Below are positions 35,416 to 44,171 of a stretch of 64,000 nt of DNA, one piece after another. The stretch covers positions 372,001-436,000 of the forward strand of contig NZ_VCGX01000002.1 in NCBI RefSeq assembly GCF_007671655.1. Reading direction: 5' to 3'. A program made the translations under genes and the position numbers. The notes beneath the pieces are model-generated. The model made no database searches. It was given only the letters and a program-made list of their open reading frames with translations, and was not told the DNA's origin. How positions within the stretch are numbered: the first letter of the stretch is position 1; every line of letters begins with the position of its first letter. This stretch comes from Marinobacter piscis (GTDB lineage Bacteria; Pseudomonadota; Gammaproteobacteria; Pseudomonadales; Oleiphilaceae).

Positions 35416-35982
35416 TCAACCGCCCTGACCGATTTTGTAGAAAACTTTATTGCTGAAGACGCCCAGGACGGTTTTTCCGTCGACTTCCTGTTCTACAACA
35501 TGCTCGGCCAGGTCGTAATACGCAGAGGTCGTCAGGCGCGCTTCCACTCCGTGTCGCACGTAAACAACGGGCCGGGGCTGCCCGGACTCTTCATACTGAC
35601 CCACCTCAAGAGGGTGCTCCCTGCCAACTTCCAGAGTTTCTCCCATGTTGGTAGTCAGCCTGAGTATCTGCTGCTCGCCACTGCCCTCTTTCTCGAGGGA
35701 GTGAGCCAGCAGTGGCGCATCTTCTACCTGTATCCGCCACTTTTCCACCGGCGTTACCAGGTAATACTGACCATCTTCCTCGCGACGAAGTATCGTTGAG
35801 AACAACCTGACGATGGCTTCGCGCCCCAGAGGTTCGCCTTTGTGAATCCACTGGCCGTCCCGGTTGATACGCAGGTCCATATCACCTGAAAGATCCGGGC
35901 TCCACTTATCGAGTGGGGGCAAGCCCGGTTTTTTGACAGTTTTCTCAACTTGCTCAACAAGATGTTCCGGATTCTGACTCAT
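35416..35982 (-). CDS. DUF1285 family protein
   Basis: This 188-residue cytosolic protein contains PPLDKWSPDLSGDMDLRINR and WIHKGEPLGREAIVRLFSTI, which mark the DUF1285 family, a two-domain beta fold of unknown function common in Proteobacteria. ATG at 35982 is supported by GGAGAA; the open frame to 36024 overlaps the radical SAM gene. It is the last gene of a minus-strand run with the radical SAM gene upstream (23-bp gap to the 3' end of that gene). Confidence 0.85.
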   Translation of the reverse strand: MSQNPEHLVEQVEKTVKKPGLPPLDKWSPDLSGDMDLRINRDGQWIHKGEPLGREAIVRLFSTILRREEDGQYYLVTPVEKWRIQVEDAPLLAHSLEKEGSGEQQILRLTTNMGETLEVGREHPLEVGQYEESGQPRPVVYVRHGVEARLTTSAYYDLAEHVVEQEVDGKTVLGVFSNKVFYKIGQGG

Positions 35983-36005
35983 GTCTGTTCTCCGCAAACC
36001 GGCTT

Positions 36006-36902
36006 TTATAAACCACGCTGCCATTCAGGCCGTAACGGCACCGCACCCGGGCTGGTAATGGCAAGATTAACCTGGTCAAGCAGCGTCTGCTTGTCCCGCC
36101 CGAGCGTCCCTTTCAAAACCAGGTAGTTCGAGGCGTGATCACTCCGGAACACCGTTCGCTCAAGCTCAAGGTGCTCCAGAAACATTCGGATCTCCTCGAA
36201 CAATCCCTGCTGGGAAAGCGGAATAAAATCTTCACCAAAACCTGCGCGGAACCTCTCTTCGCCCTGAGGGAAGCTTACTACTAGTGTAGACAGATAATCC
36301 GGCTGGGTCTCATTACACAATGTTGCTGTGTTTATCGCGTGTTGACGGGAAAGGGTTTCGCCGCCCAGGCCATTAAGCACCATAACCGAACTGGTCAGCC
36401 CGGCCTCGCGGATTTTCTGCAGTGCAGACCGTGTTGACTCCCAGGTCTCACCCTTGTTGATCCGCTTCAGGACTTCATCGTCCCCCGACTCCATGCCAAC
36501 ATAGAGAATTTTCAAACCGGCTTCGCGCAGCTGTACAAGATCCTCGACCGTCTTTTTGGCAAGATTTCGCGGCAGGCAGTAACTGGAGACTCTTTGTAAA
36601 TCCGGAAACGCTGCGTTCAGCTCCCCCATGATTTCCAGCAACCGGCGGGTTGGCAGCACCATGGCATCACCATCTGCCAGAAACACACGCCTGACGCCTC
36701 CGAGGCTTTTAGCAGCGTTTGCAATGTCTGTGCGAACATCATCCGGCTTTCGGGCCCGGAACTTTTTCTGTGGCTGGGTATACATTTCACAGAACGTACA
36801 TTTATTCCACGAGCACCCGTTAGTCACCGGTAAAATCAGCGATTTTGCTTCACTGGGCGGACGGAAAACCGGCTCAACATAATCAATAGGAAAGCTGTAC
36901 AT
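36006..36902 (-). CDS. Radical SAM protein with CX4CX2C cluster motif
   Basis: This 298-residue protein has the iron-sulfur site at Cys30, Cys35 and Cys38 (NGCSWNKCTFCEMY), that is CX4CX2C instead of the canonical CX3CX2C, followed by the VFLADGDAMV, ILYVGMESGDDEVLKRIN and GLTSSVMVLNGLGG strands of a partial TIM barrel. It belongs to a radical SAM group whose reaction is not known. No auxiliary cluster cysteines are evident in the C-terminal part. The gene lies between sixA and DUF1285 on the same strand. Confidence 0.85.
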   Translation of the reverse strand: MYSFPIDYVEPVFRPPSEAKSLILPVTNGCSWNKCTFCEMYTQPQKKFRARKPDDVRTDIANAAKSLGGVRRVFLADGDAMVLPTRRLLEIMGELNAAFPDLQRVSSYCLPRNLAKKTVEDLVQLREAGLKILYVGMESGDDEVLKRINKGETWESTRSALQKIREAGLTSSVMVLNGLGGETLSRQHAINTATLCNETQPDYLSTLVVSFPQGEERFRAGFGEDFIPLSQQGLFEEIRMFLEHLELERTVFRSDHASNYLVLKGTLGRDKQTLLDQVNLAITSPGAVPLRPEWQRGL

Positions 36903-36945
36903 AGCCTGACTCAGTCAATAAGTTTGTTATGCCATACACTGCACA

Positions 36946-37395
36946 TCAGGGCACAAAGCGGGTTTTCAAGTCTGCACAGCCGGGGCCAACCACAGGCATG
37001 TCCAGAACTGTGGCCTGAGCAGTTGCAAACGCAACACCTTCACGGTGCCCATCAATCAGCAAAGTAGAGAGAGTGCCAACCAGTGGCATGTGGGAAACCA
37101 ACAGCAGCGGCCACTGTTGATGTTCGAGGAGCGCATTCAGGCAAAGCCCGGGGTCGTCTTCTGGCGTAATGAAGGCTTTCTCTTCCACAGGGCAGTTCAG
37201 GATTTCTGAAACAATCGCTGCGGTTTGCCGTGCCCGCACATAAGGACTGCTCCAGATTTTTGCGGGCCGCCAGGAGGAATCGGCAATTCTGGCTGCAGTT
37301 TCGGCAGCCTGTTGCCGGCCAAAGTCAGTGAGTGTCCGCTCCTGATCCACAGAGTGCGAAGCCGCTTCGCCATGGCGCATAATAAGCAGTTGCAC
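36946..37395 (-). CDS. sixA: Phosphohistidine phosphatase SixA
   Basis: This 149-residue histidine phosphatase has the catalytic RHG motif at the start (LIMRHGEAA), IWSSPYVRARQTA, and the second His in LLLVSHMPLVG. SixA removes phosphate from histidine in phosphorelay or PTS-type proteins. It is 23 bp downstream of gpsA on the same strand, an arrangement seen in other gammaproteobacteria. Confidence 0.9.
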   Translation of the reverse strand: MQLLIMRHGEAASHSVDQERTLTDFGRQQAAETAARIADSSWRPAKIWSSPYVRARQTAAIVSEILNCPVEEKAFITPEDDPGLCLNALLEHQQWPLLLVSHMPLVGTLSTLLIDGHREGVAFATAQATVLDMPVVGPGCADLKTRFVP

Positions 37396-37418
37396 AGTTC
37401 ACCTCCGGAAGTAAGTGT

Positions 37419-38462
37419 TTATTCAACGATAGTACGGGGCAAAATAAACTCCACATCGGAGTTCTGCACAGATGTCATCAGGCTTTTGATCACGGCGTTA
37501 ATGGATGAGTTTCCATACAGAATCTCATAAAGGCCGCGCACAAGTGGCATGTAGATTCCAATGGCCTCGGCTTTTTTCTTTACCAGCTCGAGCGTATAAA
37601 TGCCTTCTGCTACCTGCCCCAGCTCGGCCACAGCATCCTCCAGGTTCTGCCCCTGGCCAACGGCGTAACCAATGCGATAGTTACGGCTCTTTGACGATGT
37701 GCAGGTAACGATAAGGTCACCTACGCCGGCCAACCCCATGAAAGTCATCGGGTTAGCACCCAGACTGACTGCAAAGCGACTCATTTCCGCCAGGCCACGG
37801 GTAATCAGCATGGCATTAGCGTTCTCCCCCATATTCATGGCGGCGGCAAGACCGGCAACAATCGCATAAATGTTTTTGAGTGCCCCGGCCAGCTCAACGC
37901 CGTAAATATCGACGTTTGCATAGACCCGGAAGTACTCACACCCCAGCAGCTGCTGAACCTTGTGACGTACATCGGGGTCTTTGGCAGCAATAACCGTAGC
38001 CGTGAGGTCATGATTAACAATCTCGCTGGCGAGATTGGGGCCGCTCAGTACGCCAATGCGGCAACGGGGGATCTCTTCCTGGAGGATTTCACTCATGAGC
38101 TTGAAGCCATGGGCTTCTATCCCCTTGGTCAGGCTGACAACAACCTGCCCTTCCCGGAATTTCTCGCTGTTTTCCCGGATAACCGTGCGAAAGGCCTTAC
38201 TCGGGATGGCCACAAAGACAAGCTCTGCCTTGCTTACAGCGTCTGCAAGATCGGTGGTGGGCAGGATATCGCCGGTAATCTCTATACCCGGCATGTAGCG
38301 GCTGTTTATGCGGGTTGTGCGGACTTCTTCGGCCTGGGCCTCGTCACGCATCCAGAAATGAACGCGGTGCCCGTTTTCCCCCAGCACTTTCGCCATGGCG
38401 GTGCCGAAACTGCCACCCCCAAGAACGGCTACTTCAGCCACAGGTTTGTTGCTTTCTGGCAT
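37419..38462 (-). CDS. gpsA: NAD(P)H-dependent glycerol-3-phosphate dehydrogenase
   Basis: This 347-residue enzyme makes sn-glycerol 3-phosphate from DHAP for phospholipid synthesis. VLGGGSFGTAMAKVLGENGH is the NADH-binding start, VVSLTKGIEAHG and VLSGPNLASEI carry family motifs, the catalytic Lys lies in GVELAGALKNIYAIV, and GLAGVGDLIVTCTSSKSRN is the substrate loop. ATG at 38462 has GGAAG upstream. It is cotranscribed with sixA. Confidence 0.95.
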   Translation of the reverse strand: MPESNKPVAEVAVLGGGSFGTAMAKVLGENGHRVHFWMRDEAQAEEVRTTRINSRYMPGIEITGDILPTTDLADAVSKAELVFVAIPSKAFRTVIRENSEKFREGQVVVSLTKGIEAHGFKLMSEILQEEIPRCRIGVLSGPNLASEIVNHDLTATVIAAKDPDVRHKVQQLLGCEYFRVYANVDIYGVELAGALKNIYAIVAGLAAAMNMGENANAMLITRGLAEMSRFAVSLGANPMTFMGLAGVGDLIVTCTSSKSRNYRIGYAVGQGQNLEDAVAELGQVAEGIYTLELVKKKAEAIGIYMPLVRGLYEILYGNSSINAVIKSLMTSVQNSDVEFILPRTIVE

Positions 38463-38527
38463 AGATCTTCCGTTTGTCATGAATCAGGGCTGAGCGCTTT
38501 ACCCGCAAGCTGCACAACCCGGGTATC

Positions 38528-39019
38528 TCAGCCTGGCTCTTCGCATTCCAGGGCGCGCACCAGATTCTTGAACTCTTCCTGGTTTTTTTTGCTCAGCCCC
38601 ATCAGTACCTTGTGAGCCTCCAGTACTTTATCGCGAACTTCCTGCTCGCTGGCCATCAGCACCGGAATTTCCTCGAGATCTTCGATGCGGGAGGCGGGCT
38701 CGCGCACAATAATGAAAATCTTATCGAAGCCCATTGAGGTGATTATCCGATCAATATCCGGTCTGGTGGATATCAGCGTAGGTAGAAAATGGCTCTGCTT
38801 TCGGGCAGCCATCGCAATTTTGGCAAGCAAGCCAAGTGTGGTGCTATCGATGACTTCGGTTTCACTGAGGTCAATCATCACCGTTTTAAACTGCGGATCC
38901 AGAGTGATGGAGTCCACCAGGTTATCCAGCGTACAGCAAAGGCTCAGCCGGATTTCCCCAATAAACTTCAGGATATAAACACCCTGTTTCTCAGCCTGTA
39001 GGATTTTATAACCAGCCAT
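38528..39019 (-). CDS. STAS-domain anti-sigma factor antagonist, RssC-like
   Basis: This 163-residue protein has an STAS domain in its first 110 residues, with VMIDLSETEVIDSTTLGLLA; Ser59 in DST is the phosphorylation site by family rule. A helical C-terminal extension (EQEVRDKVLEAHKVLMGLSK) follows, as in Pseudomonas RssC or HsbA. It should toggle an anti-sigma factor, its phosphate removed by the neighbouring PP2C protein. It starts 14 bp after that gene. The anti-sigma kinase is not in the window. Confidence 0.85.
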   Translation of the reverse strand: MAGYKILQAEKQGVYILKFIGEIRLSLCCTLDNLVDSITLDPQFKTVMIDLSETEVIDSTTLGLLAKIAMAARKQSHFLPTLISTRPDIDRIITSMGFDKIFIIVREPASRIEDLEEIPVLMASEQEVRDKVLEAHKVLMGLSKKNQEEFKNLVRALECEEPG

Positions 39020-39033
39020 GTTTTATACTGCCA

Positions 39034-40254
39034 CTATGTCGACGACGCATTGCCTGATACGTTCATTGCATCAGTAACCGTCACAATACCGATGTCATCC
39101 GGTAACTCTGTTATCTCTTCAAGGTTAAGCGCCCTGCTAAGAGATGCGACAGTGTGACTACCTCCAGATACGAGTTCAAGTAGTCTGTGTTCCTTTTCAT
39201 CCAGGCTTGTGTTGTGAATAACCTCAAGAATACCGTCTGAAAACAGAATCAGATGAAAAGGCCGGTCGAGCCGGACTTCATACACCTCCCATTCGGGTGA
39301 TTCAAACAGCCCTACGGGCAACCCGTTGCCTTCAAGAAAGAGGGTCTCACCCCCTTCGAATGAAAGCACCGGCATGGGGAAATGAGCCCCTACCGAGTAC
39401 CTTAGCTTACGCTCGCTACGGGAAAAAATCCCGACAAACACGGTTACATGTTTACCAAGGCCGGTATCCAGCAGTTCGGTGTTTATGCGCTGGAGAAACC
39501 GATCCGGGTAAAAGACATCGTCACTGGACCCTCGGCGCAGGTTACGCTGCAAACGGTTGGTGAGGTTTTTCAGTAATACGGTGACAAACGCGGAACTGGC
39601 TCCATGGCCGGAAACATCGGCAATATAAACCAGTGTTTTGTCCTCATTCAAAGGAAAATAATCCAGAAAGTCGCCACTGAGAAAAAGCGAAGGCTTTACC
39701 AGGTGGTCCACAAACAGACCGCCGGTATACTGCTCTTTCTCTGGCAACATCCTTAACTGCACTTCGCGCCCGGCTTTCTGGTCTGCGCGTAATTCCGCAA
39801 TCCCGTCGCGCAGATCGCTGTTGGCATCCTCTAGCTCCTGCCGGTACAACTGGTTAAGACGACCCAGCCGTACCCGGTCGAGCAGCTTTCGTATGACATT
39901 GCTCAGTGCTTTTTTGTCGGAACTGAAAGGTTTGAGTACAAAATCCGCGGCCCCGGCACGGAGGGCATTCACAACATCGGCACTGGAGTCGGTCGATGAA
40001 AACGCAACAATGGGGGTAAGAGACTCGGCTTCCTCCAGCCGGTCTGCAAGGCTCTCAATCAGGGAAGGCGCAAGATCTGCAAAGATCACATCCGGCATGT
40101 TATCGTCAATTGCTGCACAAGCCGTGGCAAAATCACGGTAGCCGGAGATATAAAACCCTTTGGTTTCCAGGTAACGCGCCAGCTCCGTGCAAGCCTGCTC
40201 GTCTGCGTCAATAATCAATACTCGAATGAGTAAGTGCCCGGTGCGCGAAGTCAT
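39034..40254 (-). CDS. Response regulator with PP2C-type serine phosphatase domain, RssB-like
   Basis: This 406-residue protein has a receiver domain (residues 8-130) with acidic pocket DADE, phospho-acceptor Asp60 (DVIFADLAPS) and Lys in VLKPFSS, a coiled-coil linker (131-170), and an RsbU-like PP2C domain (180-390) with SLFLSGDFLDYF, YIADVSGHGASSA, LILFSDGILEV and DDIGIVTV metal motifs. It dephosphorylates an STAS protein on signal, here the downstream RssC-like protein. The Pseudomonas pair PA2798/PA2797 (RssB/RssC) has the same design. The sensor kinase is not here. Confidence 0.87.
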   Translation of the reverse strand: MTSRTGHLLIRVLIIDADEQACTELARYLETKGFYISGYRDFATACAAIDDNMPDVIFADLAPSLIESLADRLEEAESLTPIVAFSSTDSSADVVNALRAGAADFVLKPFSSDKKALSNVIRKLLDRVRLGRLNQLYRQELEDANSDLRDGIAELRADQKAGREVQLRMLPEKEQYTGGLFVDHLVKPSLFLSGDFLDYFPLNEDKTLVYIADVSGHGASSAFVTVLLKNLTNRLQRNLRRGSSDDVFYPDRFLQRINTELLDTGLGKHVTVFVGIFSRSERKLRYSVGAHFPMPVLSFEGGETLFLEGNGLPVGLFESPEWEVYEVRLDRPFHLILFSDGILEVIHNTSLDEKEHRLLELVSGGSHTVASLSRALNLEEITELPDDIGIVTVTDAMNVSGNASST

Positions 40255-40315
40255 GGCTGTTGCCCTAAACTACCATCGGTAGAAGAAAATCAATGTTTTA
40301 ACAGCTATTTTGGCA

Positions 40316-40339
40316 CGCCCTTGTGATATAACAAGGGCG
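40316..40339. promoter_or_regulatory. Perfect palindrome upstream of the HD-domain gene
   Basis: CGCCCTTGT and ACAAGGGCG flank GATATA (9-bp arms, 6-bp spacer). The site lies between divergent genes at 40254 and 40368, 28 bp before the HD gene start, and overlaps TATAAC, a possible -10. It is likely an operator; the regulator is unknown. Confidence 0.5.
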
Positions 40340-40367
40340 GTCTGACAAAATCCGGAGATTCCTGCAA

Positions 40368-41840
40368 ATGAGAAGAGCCGTAAATGACCTGCTAGGCGGT
40401 TACGACAAGCTGATTATGGACCCGGTCCATGGTGCAATTCCACTCTACCACCACGAAATTCAGGTCATTGACCACCCGCTTTTCCAGCGACTGCGCAACA
40501 TTTGCCAGAACGATATTCTCAGCCTGGTGTTCCCGGGTGCAACCCACTCCCGTTTTTTACACAGCATTGGTGTAATGCATGTGGGCACGCGGATGTTCCG
40601 GTCAATGATCAACGCGTATCTTCGGGAACGCCAGCTGAATGAACAAACTGAGCTGAGCCTGGATCAGCTGGACGCCATTGATTATCTAGCCAAAACCATC
40701 CGCCTTGGCTGCCTTCTCCATGACAGCGGCCACTCCAGCTTCTCACACCAGTTCACCCAGGCCCGGCGAATTCGCGACCTTATGAGCCGGCCTGGCCGGT
40801 TTGCAGATTTATGGGAAGGCGTAGACTACTCCGCTTACCATAACGCGGAGCCAGAAGAGCTCGAGCATGAGCATTATTCAGTTCGGGTGGCTCACGAGGT
40901 CTTATCGGCGATAGACCTGGACAGCGCAGGACTCCATGCCCGGGATGTTATCGGCATCATGGAGACCACCGATGTGGCTCCGAGCGAGATATTCTGCCGC
41001 CACGCTCGCACATTCTGGGAGTTTATTGCAGGTGCAGATGCAGAAGCCGGTGAACTGATCAGCGAGAACATTCCCCGTCTGGTGCTGGATCTGCTCTCCT
41101 CCATTGTATCCGGAGAAATTGACGCTGACCGTGCCGACTACATGCTGCGGGATGGTTTTCACTCCTCGGTAACCATCGGCGGGTTCAACCTTGACCACCT
41201 TCTCAGCAACCTGCGTTTCGGCTGGGACAAATCCGAGCCCTGGCTCGGGCTTGCCATCACACAGAAAGGCCTGGGCGCTCTTGAAGATTTTGTTTACAGC
41301 CGCTATCAGATGTATCGCAAGGTCTATGCCCACAAAACCGCACTGGGCTTTGACTGGTTGCTGCGGGAAGCTATCAATGAGGTTCTGGAAGATCCGGAAA
41401 GCTTTGAATGGATAGATACCTGTCTGAGCAACATGCAGTATTTTGCAGAACTTACAGATAACTTTTTCTGGGAAGCCTTCCGGAAAGTAGCCCGGCGACG
41501 TCCGGAGAGCTTTTCATACTGCATCGTGAACCGGATAAAACTGAACTATCTGGATACCCGGGAAGACCTTTCCGACAATGCTATCAGCCGCCACAGCGCC
41601 TGGCTGGCTGAGCAAATGGAGCTGGACCCGGCCCACGTGGTGGCCTGTTCCATGCATGCCCGCTTTTCCAATATCCAGGATAACTTCAGTGGTATCAAAG
41701 TATTGATCCGGGATCCGGTAAACCGGACGCGCTCACTGAAAAAAATCACCGATGTCAGCGCTTTTTTCAGCAAGTTCAGCGATGGGACTATCACGCATTT
41801 TTACACACGTCCTGAAAGCACAAAGACAACGGTTTTATAA
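40368..41840 (+). CDS. HD-domain phosphohydrolase, SAMHD1/dGTPase-like
   Basis: This 490-residue protein has the SAMHD1-type opening (MDPVHGAIPLYHHEIQVIDH), FQRLRNICQNDI, PGATHSRFLHSIGVMH with His65, the HD pair His118-Asp119 in LLHDSGHSSFSHQF, and a late Asp in DADRADYMLRDG. Such enzymes hydrolyse dNTPs or related nucleotides, and members are found in antiviral and housekeeping roles. It stands alone, with a palindromic operator candidate upstream. Its exact substrate is unknown. Confidence 0.85.
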   Translation: MRRAVNDLLGGYDKLIMDPVHGAIPLYHHEIQVIDHPLFQRLRNICQNDILSLVFPGATHSRFLHSIGVMHVGTRMFRSMINAYLRERQLNEQTELSLDQLDAIDYLAKTIRLGCLLHDSGHSSFSHQFTQARRIRDLMSRPGRFADLWEGVDYSAYHNAEPEELEHEHYSVRVAHEVLSAIDLDSAGLHARDVIGIMETTDVAPSEIFCRHARTFWEFIAGADAEAGELISENIPRLVLDLLSSIVSGEIDADRADYMLRDGFHSSVTIGGFNLDHLLSNLRFGWDKSEPWLGLAITQKGLGALEDFVYSRYQMYRKVYAHKTALGFDWLLREAINEVLEDPESFEWIDTCLSNMQYFAELTDNFFWEAFRKVARRRPESFSYCIVNRIKLNYLDTREDLSDNAISRHSAWLAEQMELDPAHVVACSMHARFSNIQDNFSGIKVLIRDPVNRTRSLKKITDVSAFFSKFSDGTITHFYTRPESTKTTVL

Positions 41841-41912
41841 CCCGTTCCGGGAGCCGTTCAGCTGCAGTGTGGTAGACTTCTGCGGCACCCAACACCGGAG
41901 AGCTACACTGTT

Positions 41913-42722
41913 ATGATGTTTGTGTCTTTTAACGTTAATAGCATACGCACCCGCCTGCACCAGCTTGAAGCACTGATAGAAAGCCATTCACCGGATGTGA
42001 TCGGGCTGCAGGAAACCAAAGTAAGAGATGAAGAGTTTCCGGTGGATGCCATCCACAAGCTCGGCTACCACGTTTCCTTTCACGGCCAGAAAACCCATTA
42101 TGGGGTCGCCCTGCTTTCCCGCACAGAGCCGGATCAGATAATGAAGGGCTACTCCGGAGATGACGAGACCGCCCAGCGACGGCTGATTACCGGCCAGTTC
42201 ACGGTAGGCGACGAGCAGATCACCGTCATCAATGGCTACTTCCCCCAGGGCGAAGCCCGCACCCATCCGATCAAGTTTCCGGCCAAAAAGAAATTCTACG
42301 CAGATCTGATGAAATGCCTCGACGGGCTGAAGTCCCGGAGCGGCCACGTCCTGGTAATGGGCGATATGAATATTGCACCTACGGATCATGACGTCGGCAT
42401 AGGTCCGGAGAACGCCAAGCGGTGGCTGCGTACAGGAAAGTGCGCCTTCCTGCCGGAAGAGCGGGAATGGTTCAGCCAGGTTGAAAGCCGTGGCTATACT
42501 GATGTCTTCAGGCATCTCAACCCGGAAGACATGACCTACAGCTGGTTTGATTACCGTAGTAAAGGTTTTGATAAAGACCCAAAACGCGGCCTGCGCATTG
42601 ACCACATCCTTGCCAGCGACAGCCTGCTTCCCAAAGCCCGTGAGGCAGGAATTTCCCTGGGCTTCCGGGGAATGGAGCGGCCATCAGACCACTGTCCGGT
42701 ATGGGCAGCTTTCGACCTCTGA
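41913..42722 (+). CDS. xthA: Exodeoxyribonuclease III family AP endonuclease
   Basis: This 269-residue EEP-fold nuclease repairs abasic sites. [31 protein letters not shown] (metal Glu), [35 protein letters not shown] and [10 protein letters not shown] (catalytic DH) appear in the expected order. Either of two tandem ATG codons (41913 or 41916) could start it. A TetR gene follows 17 bp after its stop. Confidence 0.93.
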   Translation: MMFVSFNVNSIRTRLHQLEALIESHSPDVIGLQETKVRDEEFPVDAIHKLGYHVSFHGQKTHYGVALLSRTEPDQIMKGYSGDDETAQRRLITGQFTVGDEQITVINGYFPQGEARTHPIKFPAKKKFYADLMKCLDGLKSRSGHVLVMGDMNIAPTDHDVGIGPENAKRWLRTGKCAFLPEEREWFSQVESRGYTDVFRHLNPEDMTYSWFDYRSKGFDKDPKRGLRIDHILASDSLLPKAREAGISLGFRGMERPSDHCPVWAAFDL

Positions 42723-42739
42723 AAACGAGATGGCGCGAC

Positions 42740-43369
42740 ATGACAAAAGTAAAAACCCGCGACCGCATTCTTGATACCAGCCTGGTGTTATTCAACAGTC
42801 TGGGAGAGCCCAATGTAACGACCCTGCTGATCTCCGATGAGCTGGAGATCAGCCCCGGCAACCTGTATTACCACTTCAAAAGCAAAGGCGATATTGTCGA
42901 AGAGCTGTTTTCGGCGTTTGAAGCCGAAATGCTGGACCTGCTGGCAGTACCGGACGATGTGACAGTCAGCCTGGAGCAGCAGGATTTTTTTCTGCACCTT
43001 TTGTTTGAGGCGGTCGCTCGCTACCGGTTTTTATATCAGGACCTGGTTAATGTTCTGACCCGTTATGAACGCTTGCAGACCCGATTCAGACGGGTTCTGA
43101 AAAAGAAAACAGCGGCTTTCAGGGGTATTTGTGAAAGTCTTCAGCGCCAGGAGATGATGGTGATCAGCCCCGAAGAACTGGATTCTCTGTGCGAGCAGCT
43201 CACACTGACCGCATGTTACTGGAGCGCATACGATACCCTGTCTCACCTTGATGACCGGGAAGCCGTGGACCCCGGACGTGGCGTGTACCAGATGTTGCAC
43301 CTGATGCTGCCCTATTACATGCCCGAGATTCAGGAGCGCATGAGGCTGACGAGCCTGACCTACCTTTGA
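42740..43369 (+). CDS. TetR-family transcriptional regulator
   Basis: This 209-residue protein has the TetR helix-turn-helix in residues 1-55 (RDRILDTSLVLFN, ISDELEISPGNLYYHFKSKGDIVEEL read in parts) and an all-helical ligand domain after it. ATG at 42740 is chosen over an upstream start inside xthA. It is cotranscribed with xthA or has its own promoter in the xthA 3' end. The target is unknown; the convergent phasin gene ends 2 bp away, which may or may not be meaningful. Confidence 0.87.
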   Translation: MTKVKTRDRILDTSLVLFNSLGEPNVTTLLISDELEISPGNLYYHFKSKGDIVEELFSAFEAEMLDLLAVPDDVTVSLEQQDFFLHLLFEAVARYRFLYQDLVNVLTRYERLQTRFRRVLKKKTAAFRGICESLQRQEMMVISPEELDSLCEQLTLTACYWSAYDTLSHLDDREAVDPGRGVYQMLHLMLPYYMPEIQERMRLTSLTYL

Positions 43370-43371
43370 TG

Positions 43372-43788
43372 TTACTCTTCTTCGTCCCGGGAGTGATTTG
43401 CCCTCAACTCTGACACTTCCGCCTCCAGAGCAGCGATTCTCGACTCCAGGGCTTCAATATCTTCCCGCCGGTGAATGCCGAGCCGACGCAGAGCCCCGGA
43501 CACTCGCTCGTCGAACAGGTGCTCGAGCCTGTCCCATGTGCCGGTAGCACGCTCGCGCACCCCTTCTACACGACCCTCTACCGACCGGATCTGTTTCTCC
43601 ACAACTCCGCGGGTTTTGTTTTCCAGTTGTTCGCCTTCCTGCACCAGTCGCTCAAAAAAACGCCCCGTGTCTTCTTCCGCCTTGGTATACGCGCCCAGGC
43701 CGGCAAGCCAGATCTGTCGGGCGGAGCCTTTAATTTTTGCAGCCAGCTGTGGATCGTTTTCGGGCTTTTTGTCGTTCTCGTCAGACAT
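43372..43788 (-). CDS. Phasin-family polyhydroxyalkanoate granule protein
   Basis: This 138-residue protein has the PhaF/PhaI-type phasin helix KGSARQIWLAGLGAYTKAEE, then FFERLVQEGEQLE, a long amphipathic coiled coil and an acidic end. Phasins coat PHA storage granules; some also act as stress chaperones. No PHA synthase gene is in the window. ATG at 43788 has AGAGGA upstream; the frame to 43893 is not used. A perfect 14-bp palindrome lies 28 bp upstream. Confidence 0.85.
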   Translation of the reverse strand: MSDENDKKPENDPQLAAKIKGSARQIWLAGLGAYTKAEEDTGRFFERLVQEGEQLENKTRGVVEKQIRSVEGRVEGVRERATGTWDRLEHLFDERVSGALRRLGIHRREDIEALESRIAALEAEVSELRANHSRDEEE

Positions 43789-43816
43789 GCAGCATCCTCT
43801 GAAAAGCCGTAAGTTC

Positions 43817-43830
43817 ACTATGGCCATAGT
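43817..43830. promoter_or_regulatory. 14-bp perfect palindrome upstream of the phasin gene
   Basis: ACTATGGCCATAGT is a perfect palindrome 28 bp upstream of the phasin start codon, in the position of a repressor site or core promoter. No regulator is assigned. Confidence 0.4.
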
Positions 43831-43977
43831 ATATGACAGCTGGCTGGCAATTTCAGTGGCTATAACGCTGCCTGCACAATCCAGCTGAGGCATAAAGATT
43901 CTTTTAATATGAGAAAAGGTTTCCAGATACAGCTGTCAAAAACTTGAACTGTGCAAATTTTAGACAATACTTGAAGA

Positions 43978-44070
43978 TACCGGGGTCTCTGCTGACGCCG
44001 GTTTGTCTGGAAGTCTTTCATGGATACGACTCGCACGCTTTTGCCCGGCTTTCCCGTCGGGCTTTTTTTT
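43978..44070 (+). ncRNA. Possible small RNA with intrinsic terminator
   Basis: The 383-bp gap between the phasin and YeeE genes holds TTGAAC (43944-43949) and AATACT (43966-43971) at 16-bp spacing as a possible promoter, a stem ACCGG/CCGGT (43979-44002), then GCCCG/CGGGC (44043-44062) followed directly by eight T residues (44063-44070), a textbook terminator. No convincing reading frame fits between. The nearest plus-strand gene ends at 43369, so this terminator has no obvious protein gene to serve. No known RNA family was recognised. Confidence 0.4.
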
Positions 44071-44171
44071 GGCGCTATCTCGTTTTATTATATGCTTATT
44101 CCAAAATGACTGTATAATCAGAAAATGTCTGTTATCCAGCTCAAAACACCGTGTAATGGAGGAATGTCCGA

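Noticed and set aside
38463..38527. CAGGGCTGAG...CTCAGCCTGG pair between gpsA and the STAS gene
   Set aside because: The arms are imperfect, widely spaced and run into coding sequence; not convincing as a terminator.
44100..44171. TATAAT-like element before the YeeE gene
   Set aside because: TATAAT near 44113 is attractive but no -35 sits at proper distance, so I do not list a promoter.
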